A stretch of DNA of 64,000 bases from Slackia faecicanis (GTDB taxonomy: Bacteria > Actinomycetota > Coriobacteriia > Coriobacteriales > Eggerthellaceae), in the NCBI RefSeq assembly GCF_003725295.1, contig NZ_QICB01000007.1, positions 1 to 64,000 on the forward strand, written 5' to 3'. The notes beneath the pieces are model-generated. The model did no database searches and was not told where the DNA came from. It saw only the letters and a program-made list of their open reading frames with translations. The first letter of the stretch is position 1; the number at the start of each line of letters is the position of its first letter. Positions 42,011 through 52,009 of this stretch are shown here, piece after piece. The position numbers and the translations under genes were made by a program.

Positions 42011-42820
42011 CTAGTTGCCGAACCACTTCTGATTGAGTTCGGCGATGGTGCCGTCGGCCTCGAGGGCGGCGATGGCATCGTTGATGGCGGCGGTGAGGTT
42101 CGGGTTCTCTTTGCTCACGGCGATGCCGTATTGCTCGCCGGTGGGGATTTCTTTGACAACCTGGCAGTCGGAGTAGGCGATCTTGATGTAGTAATCGGCG
42201 ACGGGCTTGTCCAAGACGGCAGCTGCGACCTGGCCGGATTGCAGGGCGGCGAAGACGGCGGGGTACTCGTCGAAGGCGACGATTTCCTGGGCGTCGGAGA
42301 GGTTTTCCTTGGACCAAGTGAGGCCGGTGGTGCCGGTTTCGGCGCCGATGCGTTTGCCCGCGAGCTGCGATTCGTCGGTGATGTCAGAGCCGTTCAGCAC
42401 CACGATGCACTGGTTGGTGTCGCAGAACGGGGTGGAGAAGTCCACTTCTTCCTCGCGCTCGGGAGTGATGGTGAAGCCGGAGACGCCGACGTCGGCGGTT
42501 CCGCCCGCTACCAGGGCGGGAATGATGGTGTCGAACTTCATGGTGGGCAGGTAGTTGCATTCGAGGCCGAGCTGTTCGGCGATAGCCTTCATGAGGTCGA
42601 CTTCGAAGCCTTCGACATTGCCGTTATTGAGGTTTTCGAACGGCGGGAAGTCGAGGGAGGCGGCAACGGTGAGCTTGCCGTCTTCGACGAGGGCGTAGCT
42701 GCCGTCGGCCGCAGGCTCGACGGTATCGGACGAACCGCCTCCGGAGCAGGAGGCGAGCAGCGGAAGCGCACAGAGGGCGGCGACCGCCAGGGCGAGGAAG
42801 AGGGCTCTTTTCTTCATCAT
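42011..42820 (-). CDS. Amino-acid ABC transporter substrate-binding lipoprotein
   Basis: The 269-aa periplasmic-binding-type protein has a lipoprotein signal peptide with lipobox LLASC (Cys at about residue 25). Cluster 3 solute-binding features follow: KLTVAASLDFPPFENLNNG, VEGFEVDLMKAIAEQLG, DVGVSGFTITPEREEEVDFS, and the hinge and second lobe to LNQKWFGN. It delivers a polar amino acid to the permease. It is the first gene of the leftward operon, with a long leader and a promoter near 43.1 kb. Confidence 0.95.
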   Translation of the reverse strand: MMKKRALFLALAVAALCALPLLASCSGGGSSDTVEPAADGSYALVEDGKLTVAASLDFPPFENLNNGNVEGFEVDLMKAIAEQLGLECNYLPTMKFDTIIPALVAGGTADVGVSGFTITPEREEEVDFSTPFCDTNQCIVVLNGSDITDESQLAGKRIGAETGTTGLTWSKENLSDAQEIVAFDEYPAVFAALQSGQVAAAVLDKPVADYYIKIAYSDCQVVKEIPTGEQYGIAVSKENPNLTAAINDAIAALEADGTIAELNQKWFGN

Positions 42821-43073
42821 GCGTGGTCCTTTCTGCGGGGGCTATGCCGAAGCGGCTTCGTGCCGCGGTCGGTCGAAGGAGGACGCCCGAGCTTTTTCCG
42901 GGCGTCCGGTATGCGAAAGCCCCGTCTTCTTGGAGGTGGGGCGGCGGCTTTCGGCTGTAGGGGTGGGATACGTTCGCGGGGGAGCGGCGGCTCTTTCCAC
43001 GCAAGCGGTATATTTTCGTAAGTTTTGGGATAATGCACAAGTAATAAACGATTGATGAACAGGTGATATGCTC

Positions 43074-43102
43074 TTATCAAGATACATGTTTTGTGCAGTC
43101 AA
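43074..43102 (-). promoter_or_regulatory. Promoter of the ABC transporter operon
   Basis: On the minus strand TTGACT (43102-43097) and TGATAA (43079-43074) are separated by 17 bp. The 5' leader would be about 250 nt. Confidence 0.6.
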
Positions 43103-43719
43103 TCAAAAATATGTTGGGGGCATTATTGCATAGGGCGCTTTATTTTGAAAGAGTATTTTCGAGAAAAAAGAGTAAATAAAGCTTTTTATGCGGCAATCAT
43201 GCATTGAAATGAGCGCTTTTGGGTGACGAAAGCATATTTTATCGGGTAAGCGGTCAATAATATGCAAAAAAATGTCCAGTAAAACGCTGACGCGCGCCCA
43301 TCGTGTAAAAGCATGCATGTGCAGACGAAACGGGGTTTCGCGCATATATGTCGCGCGCGAGGGCGGAACTGCGCGCCGAAGCTTCGTATTGCATCTTGCG
43401 CGCGAGAGCGTCGAAGGGCGCGCCCGCGCCGCTTTGCGCCGGTCGCTGCAGCGCGGTCGGCGGGCCCGTTCGCACTCGCACGCCGTCGGGCCGCTGCGGG
43501 TTCGGCCGCATGCGAGCGCTGCGAGTCGCGGGCCTGTGCTGTCGCGCGAACGGATCGCCGCCCGATCGCTTTGCTCGGCGCGTCCCGCGAGCGTGCGCGT
43601 CGCATTCGCGCGCGCCGTGAAGCATGCCGCCTGCCGCGCCCGTCGTGCGGGCGAAACGCGCGGAATGTGACGCAAGCGTAACGATTGAAAAGAAACCGCT
43701 CGAAACACCGTTATTTCTC

Positions 43720-43747
43720 TTGCATCCGCGCCGAGCGATGGTAGTAT
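43720..43747 (+). promoter_or_regulatory. Promoter of groES-groEL
   Basis: TTGCAT (43720-43725) and TAGTAT (43742-43747), 16 bp apart, lie immediately upstream of the CIRCE element. Confidence 0.55.
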
Positions 43748-43756
43748 AGCCATCAG

Positions 43757-43783
43757 TTAGCACTCGAAGGCATACAGTGCTAG
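43757..43783 (+). promoter_or_regulatory. CIRCE operator (HrcA site)
   Basis: TTAGCACTC, a 9-bp spacer and CAGTGCTAG match the CIRCE inverted repeat, with two mismatches in the right arm. A further half-site ctagcactc (43780-43788) overlaps the right arm. HrcA repression of groESL under non-stress conditions is the established role. Confidence 0.88.
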
Positions 43784-43833
43784 CACTCACGAAGCCCCGC
43801 TATCAAAGGGAAGCTAGAGAGAGGATAACGATC

Positions 43834-44124
43834 ATGAATCTCAAGCCTTTGGGCGATCGCGTCATCATCAAGCGCGACGAAGCTGAAGAGACCACCGCTT
43901 CCGGTCTGTACATCGCCTCCGCTGCCAAAGAAAAGCCGCAGAGCGGCGTCGTTCTGGCCGTGGGCGAGGGCAAGCATGACAAGGACGGCAACCTGGTTCC
44001 CGTTCCCGTCAAGGTGGGCGATCGCGTGCTGTACGGCAAGTTCGGCGGCACCGAGGTCACGGTCGATGACGAAGAGGTCATCATCCTGCGTTCCGACGAC
44101 CTGTACGGCGTCTACACCGACTAA
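43834..44124 (+). CDS. groES: Co-chaperonin GroES
   Basis: The 96-aa co-chaperonin caps the GroEL chamber. It shows the family opening LKPLGDRVIIKRDEAEETTASGLYI, with the mobile loop around residues 16-32, followed by KPQSGVVLAVGEG and the ending LYGKFGGTEVTVDDEEVIILRSDDLYGVY. ATG 43834 is preceded by gagagagga; upstream in-frame codons include the CIRCE right arm and are not used. It forms a bicistron with groEL, 75 bp apart. Confidence 0.98.
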   Translation: MNLKPLGDRVIIKRDEAEETTASGLYIASAAKEKPQSGVVLAVGEGKHDKDGNLVPVPVKVGDRVLYGKFGGTEVTVDDEEVIILRSDDLYGVYTD

Positions 44125-44193
44125 GTCCCGCATTCTCGCCATTTCCGCGGCGGACGGCCCATGCATAGTCCGCCGCATCACACGAAGGAGTGA

Positions 44194-45843
<1,650 letters not shown>

Positions 45844-46342
45844 GCCCCTGCGGGTTTGCAGATTCGGCCTAACGCCTCGCATATGCTTACGAAAGGAGTC
45901 GCGCTTCGGCGCGGCTCCTTTTTTTGCGTGAGCCCGCTTCGGCTTCGGGTGCTTCCGTATGCATGGGCATGCTTTGCGGTTCGGGGAACCGCCGCGCCGA
46001 CGTCTTCATCGTGCGCCGCATTCCGCCCATCGCGGCAGGGTATGCAGATCGACCCGGCCGCGTTTGCTGCGGTTGGGATTTTGTGCGTTTGCGTTCTGCG
46101 GGGGGGGGTAAGAAGCGCCGCAAGAAACGTCCCACCCACCCATCGAACGCTTGCTTGTCCGAGGGGCGGGCGGGACGCTTTTCGATCGGCGTGCCGCGCT
46201 GCGAAATGGGGCGGTATCGGGCTTTTACGACGATGGCCCCCCTGCGAATCGACGCAGGGGGGGCCATCGTGATGTCGGGGTGTTGTCTGTCGCGCGGCAC
46301 GCGGGGCCTGCTCCCTTGCGCGCGAAACGTGGAAGCGGGCGC
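45844..46342. other. Intergenic region with terminator, G9 tract and long dyad
   Basis: It holds the groEL terminator (45892-45925; stem aaaggag... closed by TTCG, then T7), a run of nine G (46100-46108), and a perfect 15-bp dyad cgatggccccc... around 46231-46269 containing C6 and G7 runs. No coding region is supported; several GC-rich open frames have no ribosome site or family match. Confidence 0.6.
45892..45925 (+). terminator. Terminator of groES-groEL
   Basis: The stem aaaggagtcgcgc / gcgcggctccttt with a TTCG loop continues into a T7 tract. Confidence 0.9.
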
Positions 46343-46714
46343 TTAGTCTTTGGCGCCTGTGATGCCGCCGACGATCGAGCTCACGATGCTGATGACGATG
46401 CTCGCCACGAAGGCGCTGCCGAAGCTCGAGATTTCGAACCCGATGTCGAACAGGCCGTTGGCCATCCAGGAGGCCACATAGAGCACGAAGGTGTTCACTA
46501 CCAGGTAGAAGATGCCCAGGGTGAGCACCGAGACCGGAAGGCTCAACACCTGCAGGATGGGCTTGAGCGAAATGTCGAGCAGGGAAAGGAACAGCGCGAG
46601 CACGGCCACGCATGCCCAGGTTTCGGTGGTGGGAGCCACCTCGATGCCGGGCACGAGCCAGACGGCCGCGGCCACGGCGACGGCGGTCACGAGGCAACGG
46701 AGGATGAAGTTCAT
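46343..46714 (-). CDS. YvlD/holin-4-type membrane protein
   Basis: The 123-aa protein has four predicted membrane helices and the family phrase FLSLLDISLKPILQVLSLPVSVLTLGIFYLVVNTFVLYVASW (about residues 40-80), typical of the phage-holin-4/YvlD superfamily. In most bacteria these are envelope-stress-linked membrane proteins rather than holins, and no phage genes are nearby. ATG 46714 is preceded by gaaaggag. Confidence 0.85.
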   Translation of the reverse strand: MNFILRCLVTAVAVAAAVWLVPGIEVAPTTETWACVAVLALFLSLLDISLKPILQVLSLPVSVLTLGIFYLVVNTFVLYVASWMANGLFDIGFEISSFGSAFVASIVISIVSSIVGGITGAKD

Positions 46715-46869
46715 GAGTGCGCTCCTTTCAGGTACGCGGTTTCGTGCCGGCGCCGCGCACGGGCGCCGGCCAGGGCTTTTCGGCACGTGCCCGCCTGTTT
46801 GCGGCGCGTCGTGTCGCGGCATGGGTTCCGCAGCCCCTCGTTACGCTCAGGGTAGCGCATCGCTCGGCG

Positions 46870-48570
46870 CTATGTCTGCTTCGATTCCGTTTCGTTGCGC
46901 GAATCGACGACCGAGATGCACTGGCGGAACTTGCGCGCGTGCACGGTCTTTTTGAACAGGGGCTTTGCGGCCTCGTCGACGAGCAGTTCCCTGAGGCAGG
47001 CGGTTTCCACCGCGTCTCCCTCGGCGGCGATGCGCTTGACGGAGTCTTTGACCACCTGGTGCAGCGTTCCGAGCATCGAATGCACGGGCGCGGGGATCGA
47101 GGCGCCGGAATCGCGGTACGCCTGCACGATCGTCCTGATGCTCGCAAGCGACGCGTCGAATGCGGTCACCGCATCGGGGCAGGTCAAAAACGGCTTGAGG
47201 GCTTTGTAGACGGGTTTTGCCGCCTTGCTGGCCTCCTTCTCGTCGACCGTATGCTCGGCGTTGTCGGCCTGTACCGTTTCGAGGAATGCGTTCAGGTTCT
47301 CGCCGAGGCGCTTTCTGGAAACGGTCCAGTCCACGATGCGGTCCGCGTTCGCCGATCCGTCGTTCTTGCCGCCGCGCTCGCTCGCGGCGCGCTTCGGCTC
47401 GCCGGCGTTGTTCGAGGGCGCCTTGCCATGCTGCGCAGGGTTTTCGGCTGCGGGCTCGCCCTGGGACGCGCGTGCGTTCTCGCGCGCGCCGTCGGCCTCG
47501 TGGGCGCTTTCGGCCGTCTGCATTGCGCCCTCGGTCGCCTTGGCGTTCTCGGCCGGCTGAGCCGCCCCGCGGTTCTTCGAACGCTTTCCGCGCCTGTTGC
47601 GTTTCGCGCCTTCGCCCGATGCGCCATCGCTTGCGCGGCTTGCGCCCGCGTCGTGCGCGTCGACGTTTTCGGAGCTCGCGGTCGCGGACTGCTCGCCATG
47701 CGTCGTCTCGCGGCGTTCGGCGTCTTCTTGCGTCTCTTCCGCGTTCTTGCGCGGCGCCGTCGCGCCGCGCTCGTCATCAAGGCGGAGCTCGTCCTGCGTG
47801 CCGGCGTGCTCGTCATGCGCGATATCGCCCTCGCGCGCGTCCTGGTTCGCTTGCGCGTTCGAGCGGCCCTTGCCGCCGCGTTTGCCGCGCCGGCGCTTCT
47901 TCTTGCGCGGCTCGGCGCCATCGTTCTCTTTTTCGGGTTTCAAGGCCACGTGTGCGCCTGCGAACGTCTCGGGCTCTTCCCCGTCGCTTTCGCAGCCTGC
48001 CGGCGCGTCGACGATGCGTTCGTCGGGCAGCCCGCTCAGCGCGCAGGGGCCCAGGCCGTGGATGCGCAGATGCTCTTCGTGGTCGACGATCATGAGATTC
48101 GCCACGCGGTCGTCGGTGCGGTAGCCGTTGATGTGGTGGATCTCGTGCTCGGTATCGCCTTTGCGGAAATCGAGCCAGGCCATGGCCACCAGCATGGAGC
48201 GGTAGACGCGCTTCTTGTGGATGCGCCCGTCCTTGCCGCGCCCGCGGGAGTCTTCGGGCTTGTACATGATCTGGTAGCGGCCGTTCGCCAGGGTCATCTT
48301 CACGGGGTTGCCGTCGACGTGCTTGACGTTGCCTTTGTCGGACACCAGAAACGGCGTCATGCCGCAATAGATCTGGCGCCACTGCTCGGGCGTGGCCGAC
48401 TCCAGGTAATCCACGGCGTCTTTGGCGCGCTTGAGCCTGCCCGAGCCGTTGACGCGCCAGCCGCTGGGGTGCAGCGAGATGCGGTCGTCGTCGCGGACGA
48501 ACTCGACGGGGCGAAAGCCCTTGCAGTACAGCCAGATGATTTCGAAAAACGTGCGAATCGGGGAAGACAC
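46870..48570 (-). CDS. HNH-motif protein with long disordered centre
   Basis: The 566-aa protein starts at GTG 48570 after aaaggag. Residues about 1-170 form a domain with an HNH signature, EIHHINGYRTDDRVANLMIVDHEEHLRIH, and an AP2-like YRSMLVAMAWLDF lead-in. A ~220-residue Glu/Ala/Arg/Lys low-complexity region follows (KPEKENDGAEPRKKKRRRGK onward). About 410-566 is helical (DWTVSRKRLGENLNAFLET ... VDEAAKPLFKKTVHARKF). HNH domains cut or nick nucleic acids in homing, restriction and repair. The reading frame stays open far upstream of the start, but that segment is the complement of the methyltransferase gene and is not used. Confidence 0.75.
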   Translation of the reverse strand: MSSPIRTFFEIIWLYCKGFRPVEFVRDDDRISLHPSGWRVNGSGRLKRAKDAVDYLESATPEQWRQIYCGMTPFLVSDKGNVKHVDGNPVKMTLANGRYQIMYKPEDSRGRGKDGRIHKKRVYRSMLVAMAWLDFRKGDTEHEIHHINGYRTDDRVANLMIVDHEEHLRIHGLGPCALSGLPDERIVDAPAGCESDGEEPETFAGAHVALKPEKENDGAEPRKKKRRRGKRGGKGRSNAQANQDAREGDIAHDEHAGTQDELRLDDERGATAPRKNAEETQEDAERRETTHGEQSATASSENVDAHDAGASRASDGASGEGAKRNRRGKRSKNRGAAQPAENAKATEGAMQTAESAHEADGARENARASQGEPAAENPAQHGKAPSNNAGEPKRAASERGGKNDGSANADRIVDWTVSRKRLGENLNAFLETVQADNAEHTVDEKEASKAAKPVYKALKPFLTCPDAVTAFDASLASIRTIVQAYRDSGASIPAPVHSMLGTLHQVVKDSVKRIAAEGDAVETACLRELLVDEAAKPLFKKTVHARKFRQCISVVDSRNETESKQT

Positions 48571-48738
48571 CGATTCTCCTTTCGCGAGGTTGTGCGGAAA
48601 AACATCTATTGTACCGCCCCAGTGTGGCGGGGTCGTGGGTTTTCCGGGCCTGTTTCGCCTGCCGCTTGCCGCGCTGCCGTCTGTGCAGGTTGCGAACGAC
48701 GGACGGGGCCGGCGCGTTTCGGGCTTTCGGACGCTACA

Positions 48739-50100
48739 ATGGACGGCATGGAAAAAAAGAAACGACATTACCCAGGAAACGGCGTCAAGCAGCAGAAAGG
48801 CCGCGCGCGGACGGGCATGCCCGCAGCGGCTCGCGGCCAGCGCGTGCGCATGACCGAAGACGTCGCCCGCCGCGCCGAGGCCTCGAAGAACGCGAGCGCC
48901 CATAGCGCCCGCCGCGACGGGTTGTTCTGCCCGATCGACGGCCGCTGCGGCGGCTGCGAGCTGCTGCGCACGCCGTATCGCAAGCAGCTCAAGGAAAAGC
49001 AGGAGCGCATGGAGGCGCTGTTCGCCGACCTTTTGGGCGACGAAGCCGCGGTAAGCCCTATCGCGGGCATGCAGGATCCGCGCTATTACCGCAACAAGGT
49101 GGTTTCGCCGTACGTGGCGGTGTACGACCGCCGCGCGCGCAAGCGCCGCATTCTGTGCGGCATGTACGAGCGCGGAACGCACCGCGTGATCGATTCGCGC
49201 GAATGCTTGATCGAAAACCCCGAGGCCAAGCGCATCATTCTGACGGTGCGCGAGCTCATGGGCAATTTCGGCATGACGCCGTACGACGAAGACGCCGACA
49301 CGGGCTTTTTGCGCCATGTGCAGGTGCGCGTGGGTCATACGTCGGGCGAGGTCATGGTGACGCTGGTCACGCGCGAGGAAGATTTCCCCGCGTCGCGCTC
49401 GTTCGTGCGCGCGCTGAAGAAGGCGCATCCGTCGATCACCACGGTGGTGCAAAACGTCAACACGCGCAAGACCAACGTGATCATGGGCGATAAGGAACGC
49501 ACGCTGTACGGCCCCGGGTTCATCCTTGATTCGCTGTGCGGCCTGACGTTCCGCATTTCGTCGAAATCGTTCTATCAGGTGAATTCCGACCAGACCGAGG
49601 TGCTGTACACGCGCGCGATCGAAATGGCTGGCCTGGCGGGCGACGAAACGGTGATGGACGCGTACTGCGGCACGGGCACGATCGGCCTGGTGGCGGCACG
49701 CGGCGTGAACGGCGGCCCCGGCGCCGCGCGCGTGATCGGCGTGGAGGAGCGCCCCGACGCCGTGGCCGACGCGCGCAACAACGCGCGCCACAACGGCATC
49801 GACGCCGAATTCGTGGCGGCCGACGCCGGCGCGTTCATGCGCGATCTGGCCGCGCGCGGCGAAAGCCTCGACGTGCTGCTCATGGATCCGCCGCGCAGCG
49901 GTTCGACGCCCGATTTCCTCAAGGCGGCCTGCACGCTCGCGCCGCGCCGCATCGTCTATATTTCCTGCAATCCCGAAACGCAGGCGCGTGACGCCTCGTA
50001 TCTGGTGGAGCACGGCTACCGCATCGTGGAAATGCAGCCCGTGGACATGTTCCCGCATACGCCGCACGTCGAAAACATCCTGGCGTTCGAGCGCGCGTAG
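48739..50100 (+). CDS. rlmD: 23S rRNA (uracil-5-)-methyltransferase, RlmD/RumA type
   Basis: The 453-aa SAM-dependent enzyme methylates uridine C5 in 23S rRNA or tRNA. It has an N-terminal basic extension, an Fe-S cysteine set (FCPIDGRCGGCELL, with a later Cys in SRECLIEN), the NKVVSPYVAV substrate region, the SAM site MDAYCGTGTIGLVAA, DPPRSGSTPDF, and the catalytic Cys motif VYISCNPETQARD. Start is ATG 48739 or ATG 48748; no ribosome site is seen. A TACAAT box covers 48735-48740, so leaderless translation from 48748 is possible. RlmC and TrmA-like specificities cannot be excluded. Confidence 0.88.
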   Translation: MDGMEKKKRHYPGNGVKQQKGRARTGMPAAARGQRVRMTEDVARRAEASKNASAHSARRDGLFCPIDGRCGGCELLRTPYRKQLKEKQERMEALFADLLGDEAAVSPIAGMQDPRYYRNKVVSPYVAVYDRRARKRRILCGMYERGTHRVIDSRECLIENPEAKRIILTVRELMGNFGMTPYDEDADTGFLRHVQVRVGHTSGEVMVTLVTREEDFPASRSFVRALKKAHPSITTVVQNVNTRKTNVIMGDKERTLYGPGFILDSLCGLTFRISSKSFYQVNSDQTEVLYTRAIEMAGLAGDETVMDAYCGTGTIGLVAARGVNGGPGAARVIGVEERPDAVADARNNARHNGIDAEFVAADAGAFMRDLAARGESLDVLLMDPPRSGSTPDFLKAACTLAPRRIVYISCNPETQARDASYLVEHGYRIVEMQPVDMFPHTPHVENILAFERA

Positions 50101-50141
50101 GCATGCCGGTTTTCGGATAGGTGAAGGAAGGGGTTTCAGCC

Positions 50142-51119
50142 ATGGCCGAACATCTCAGCGCCGCGATCGGCGCGACGCCTTTGATCAAGCTCGAAAAGCT
50201 CAGCGCCGAAGTGGGCGCGAATGTCTTCGTGAAATACGAGGCGGCTAATCCCGGCGGTTCGATCAAGGACCGCGCGGCGAAAAACATGATCGACGCGGCC
50301 GAGGCGCGCGGCACCATCGCCCCCGGCAAGAGCGTTCTCGTGGAGCCGACCAGCGGAAACACGGGCATCGGCATTGCCATGATCGGCGCCGCCCGCGGCT
50401 ACGACGTTGTGCTCACCATGCCCGAATCCATGAGCAAGGAACGCCGAGCGCTTCTTGCCGCCTACGGCGCGAAGCTCGTGCTGACGCCTGCGGCCGAAGG
50501 CATGGTGGGCGCCGTGGCCGAGGCCGAGCGCATCGAGCGCGAAACCCCCGGCGCATGGATCGTGGGCCAGTTCACGAACCCCGACAATCCGGCGGCCCAC
50601 GAAAAGACGACCGGCCCCGAAATCAAGGCGGCTTTGGGCGGAGCGAACCCCGATTACATCGTGGCGGCTGCAGGAACGGGCGGCACGGTTTCGGGTGTTG
50701 CGCATTTCTTCAACGGCCACGGCACGCAGAGCAAAAACGGCCTGGCCGCTCTGACGGGCGAGCGCGTGTTCGTCTATGCGGTGGAACCCGACGAAAGCCC
50801 CTTGATCACGCAGGCCCTTGCGGGCGAAGATCCCACGCCCGCCGCGCATGGCATTCAGGGCATCGGGGCGAATTTCATTCCCGAAACGCTCGACCTGGAT
50901 GCCCTCGACGGCGCGATCCGCGTGAGCACCGACGAGGCCTACGACCAGGCCCGCTTCATGGCGACGCAGGAGGCGTTGCTGGTGGGCATTTCCAGCGGCG
51001 CCAACATCGCCGCCGTGCGCAAGCTGGTGCAGCAACACCCCGAGGCGAAGGGTTCGACCATCGTGACGTTCGCGGTGGATACCGGCGAGAGGTATCTTTC
51101 CACGCCGTTGTTCGCGTAG
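50142..51119 (+). CDS. cysK: Cysteine synthase A
   Basis: The 325-aa PLP enzyme makes cysteine from O-acetylserine and sulfide. The PLP lysine lies in NPGGSIKDRAA, the substrate loop is EPTSGNTGIGIAMIGAARGY, the phosphate-binding glycine loop is GTGGTVSGVAHFF, and the C-terminal SSGANIAAVRKL completes the fold. ATG 50142 is preceded by gaaggaagggg. It follows rlmD by 41 bp and ends with a terminator at 51153. Confidence 0.95.
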   Translation: MAEHLSAAIGATPLIKLEKLSAEVGANVFVKYEAANPGGSIKDRAAKNMIDAAEARGTIAPGKSVLVEPTSGNTGIGIAMIGAARGYDVVLTMPESMSKERRALLAAYGAKLVLTPAAEGMVGAVAEAERIERETPGAWIVGQFTNPDNPAAHEKTTGPEIKAALGGANPDYIVAAAGTGGTVSGVAHFFNGHGTQSKNGLAALTGERVFVYAVEPDESPLITQALAGEDPTPAAHGIQGIGANFIPETLDLDALDGAIRVSTDEAYDQARFMATQEALLVGISSGANIAAVRKLVQQHPEAKGSTIVTFAVDTGERYLSTPLFA

Positions 51120-51152
51120 CCCGATCGCGCCCGACGCATCGCACGATCATGC

Positions 51153-51187
51153 CGCAGGCCGCTCGATTCGGGCGGCCTGCGTTGTTA
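51153..51187 (+). terminator. Intrinsic terminator after cysK
   Basis: The 10-bp stem cgcaggccgc / gcggcctgcg (51153-51162 with 51172-51181) is followed by ttgtt. Confidence 0.7.
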
Positions 51188-51357
51188 TGCGGCACCCACG
51201 AGGCTGTCGATGCCGCAATTCGGAAATAACACGCTATAAGAAACTCAAAATCCCTTGGTGGATTAGAGTAAATAGATTACAAAGTTGTTATTAGCTAGCT
51301 ACATATAAAAAAGATTGCTGATTCAAATAATAAAGAAAGTATCGAAAGGTAATTAAT

Positions 51358-52008
51358 ATGGCTGACATGGCAGAAGATATGAAAATCGACGTGATTCTTG
51401 CAAGTGGAAGCCCCCGCCGCAGCGAGCTTTTGGCGCGCGAAGGCGTGCCGTTCACGGTGCGCGTGTCCCAGGCGGACGAAACGCTCGACGCCGACCTGCT
51501 CAGCCAGCCCGAAGAGGCCGCGAAAAAACTTGCCGAGCGCAAGGCCCGCGCCGTGGTGGAAGACGTGCTCAACGAAGGCTACGAAGGCATGGCCATGGTG
51601 GTCGGCGCCGACACCATGGTGGTGGCCGACAGCACGATCTACGGCAAGCCGGTCGACGAGGCCGACGCCCATCGCATTCTGGATGAGCTGTCGGGCAGGG
51701 CGCACCAGGTCATCACCGGCGTGTCGGTATGGCTGGTGGGCGCGCCCGCGGGCGAGCAGGACATCTCGCTGGCGTTTCGTTCGTTCGCGGAAACGAGCCA
51801 CGTGCTGTTCAAGGCGCTCGACGACGAGCTGATCGAGCGCTATATCGCTACGGGCGAGCCGATGGACAAGGCGGGCGCCTACGGCGTGCAGGGCCTCGGC
51901 GGCGAAATGCTCGTCGAGCGCGTTTCGGGCGATTTCGACAACGTGGTCGGCCTGCCGGTGAAGCGCCTGATCGCGGAATTCGCCGAATTCTTCGAGGCGG
52001 CGAAATAG
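51358..52008 (+). CDS. maf: Maf-like nucleotide pyrophosphatase
   Basis: The 216-aa protein hydrolyses non-canonical or methylated nucleoside triphosphates (dTTP/UTP or m7GTP). Maf signatures are ILASGSPRRSELL, SQADET, LAERKARAV, VVGADTMVV, the GKPVDEADAHRILDELSGRAHQVITGV block, and GAYGVQGLGG. ATG 51358 follows gaaagg in an AT-rich promoter region (51190-51350). It is followed by tilS after one base. Confidence 0.95.
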   Translation: MADMAEDMKIDVILASGSPRRSELLAREGVPFTVRVSQADETLDADLLSQPEEAAKKLAERKARAVVEDVLNEGYEGMAMVVGADTMVVADSTIYGKPVDEADAHRILDELSGRAHQVITGVSVWLVGAPAGEQDISLAFRSFAETSHVLFKALDDELIERYIATGEPMDKAGAYGVQGLGGEMLVERVSGDFDNVVGLPVKRLIAEFAEFFEAAK

Positions 52009-52009
52009 T

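Larger units (their letters stand above)
42821..43833. other. 1-kb non-coding interval between ABC operon and groES
   Basis: The left 250 bp are the leader of the binding-protein mRNA, including a hairpin ggacgcccg / cgggcgtcc (42881-42889 with 42899-42907). 43100-43260 is AT-rich. 43290-43680 is very GC-rich and full of open frames on both strands, but none has a ribosome site, family resemblance or plausible composition (Arg/Ala-rich), so I regard it as non-coding. The right end holds the groES control region. Confidence 0.5.

Noticed and set aside
43254-43790. Several 90-180-codon frames on both strands before groES
   Set aside because: They arise from high GC content, are Arg/Ala-rich, lack ribosome sites and resemble no family.
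46343-46714. Phage holin implying a prophage
   Set aside because: The protein matches the chromosomal YvlD-type membrane family and no phage gene lies nearby.
46717-48738. A plus-strand frame continuous with the RlmD-type gene, adding about 670 residues upstream
   Set aside because: It is the complement of the HNH gene, is arginine/alanine-rich without domains, and the RlmD family start lies near 48739.
48571-50067. Upstream extension of the HNH protein frame by about 500 residues on the minus strand
   Set aside because: It lies opposite the RlmD-type gene, has histidine/arginine-rich composition, and a good ribosome site places the start at 48570.
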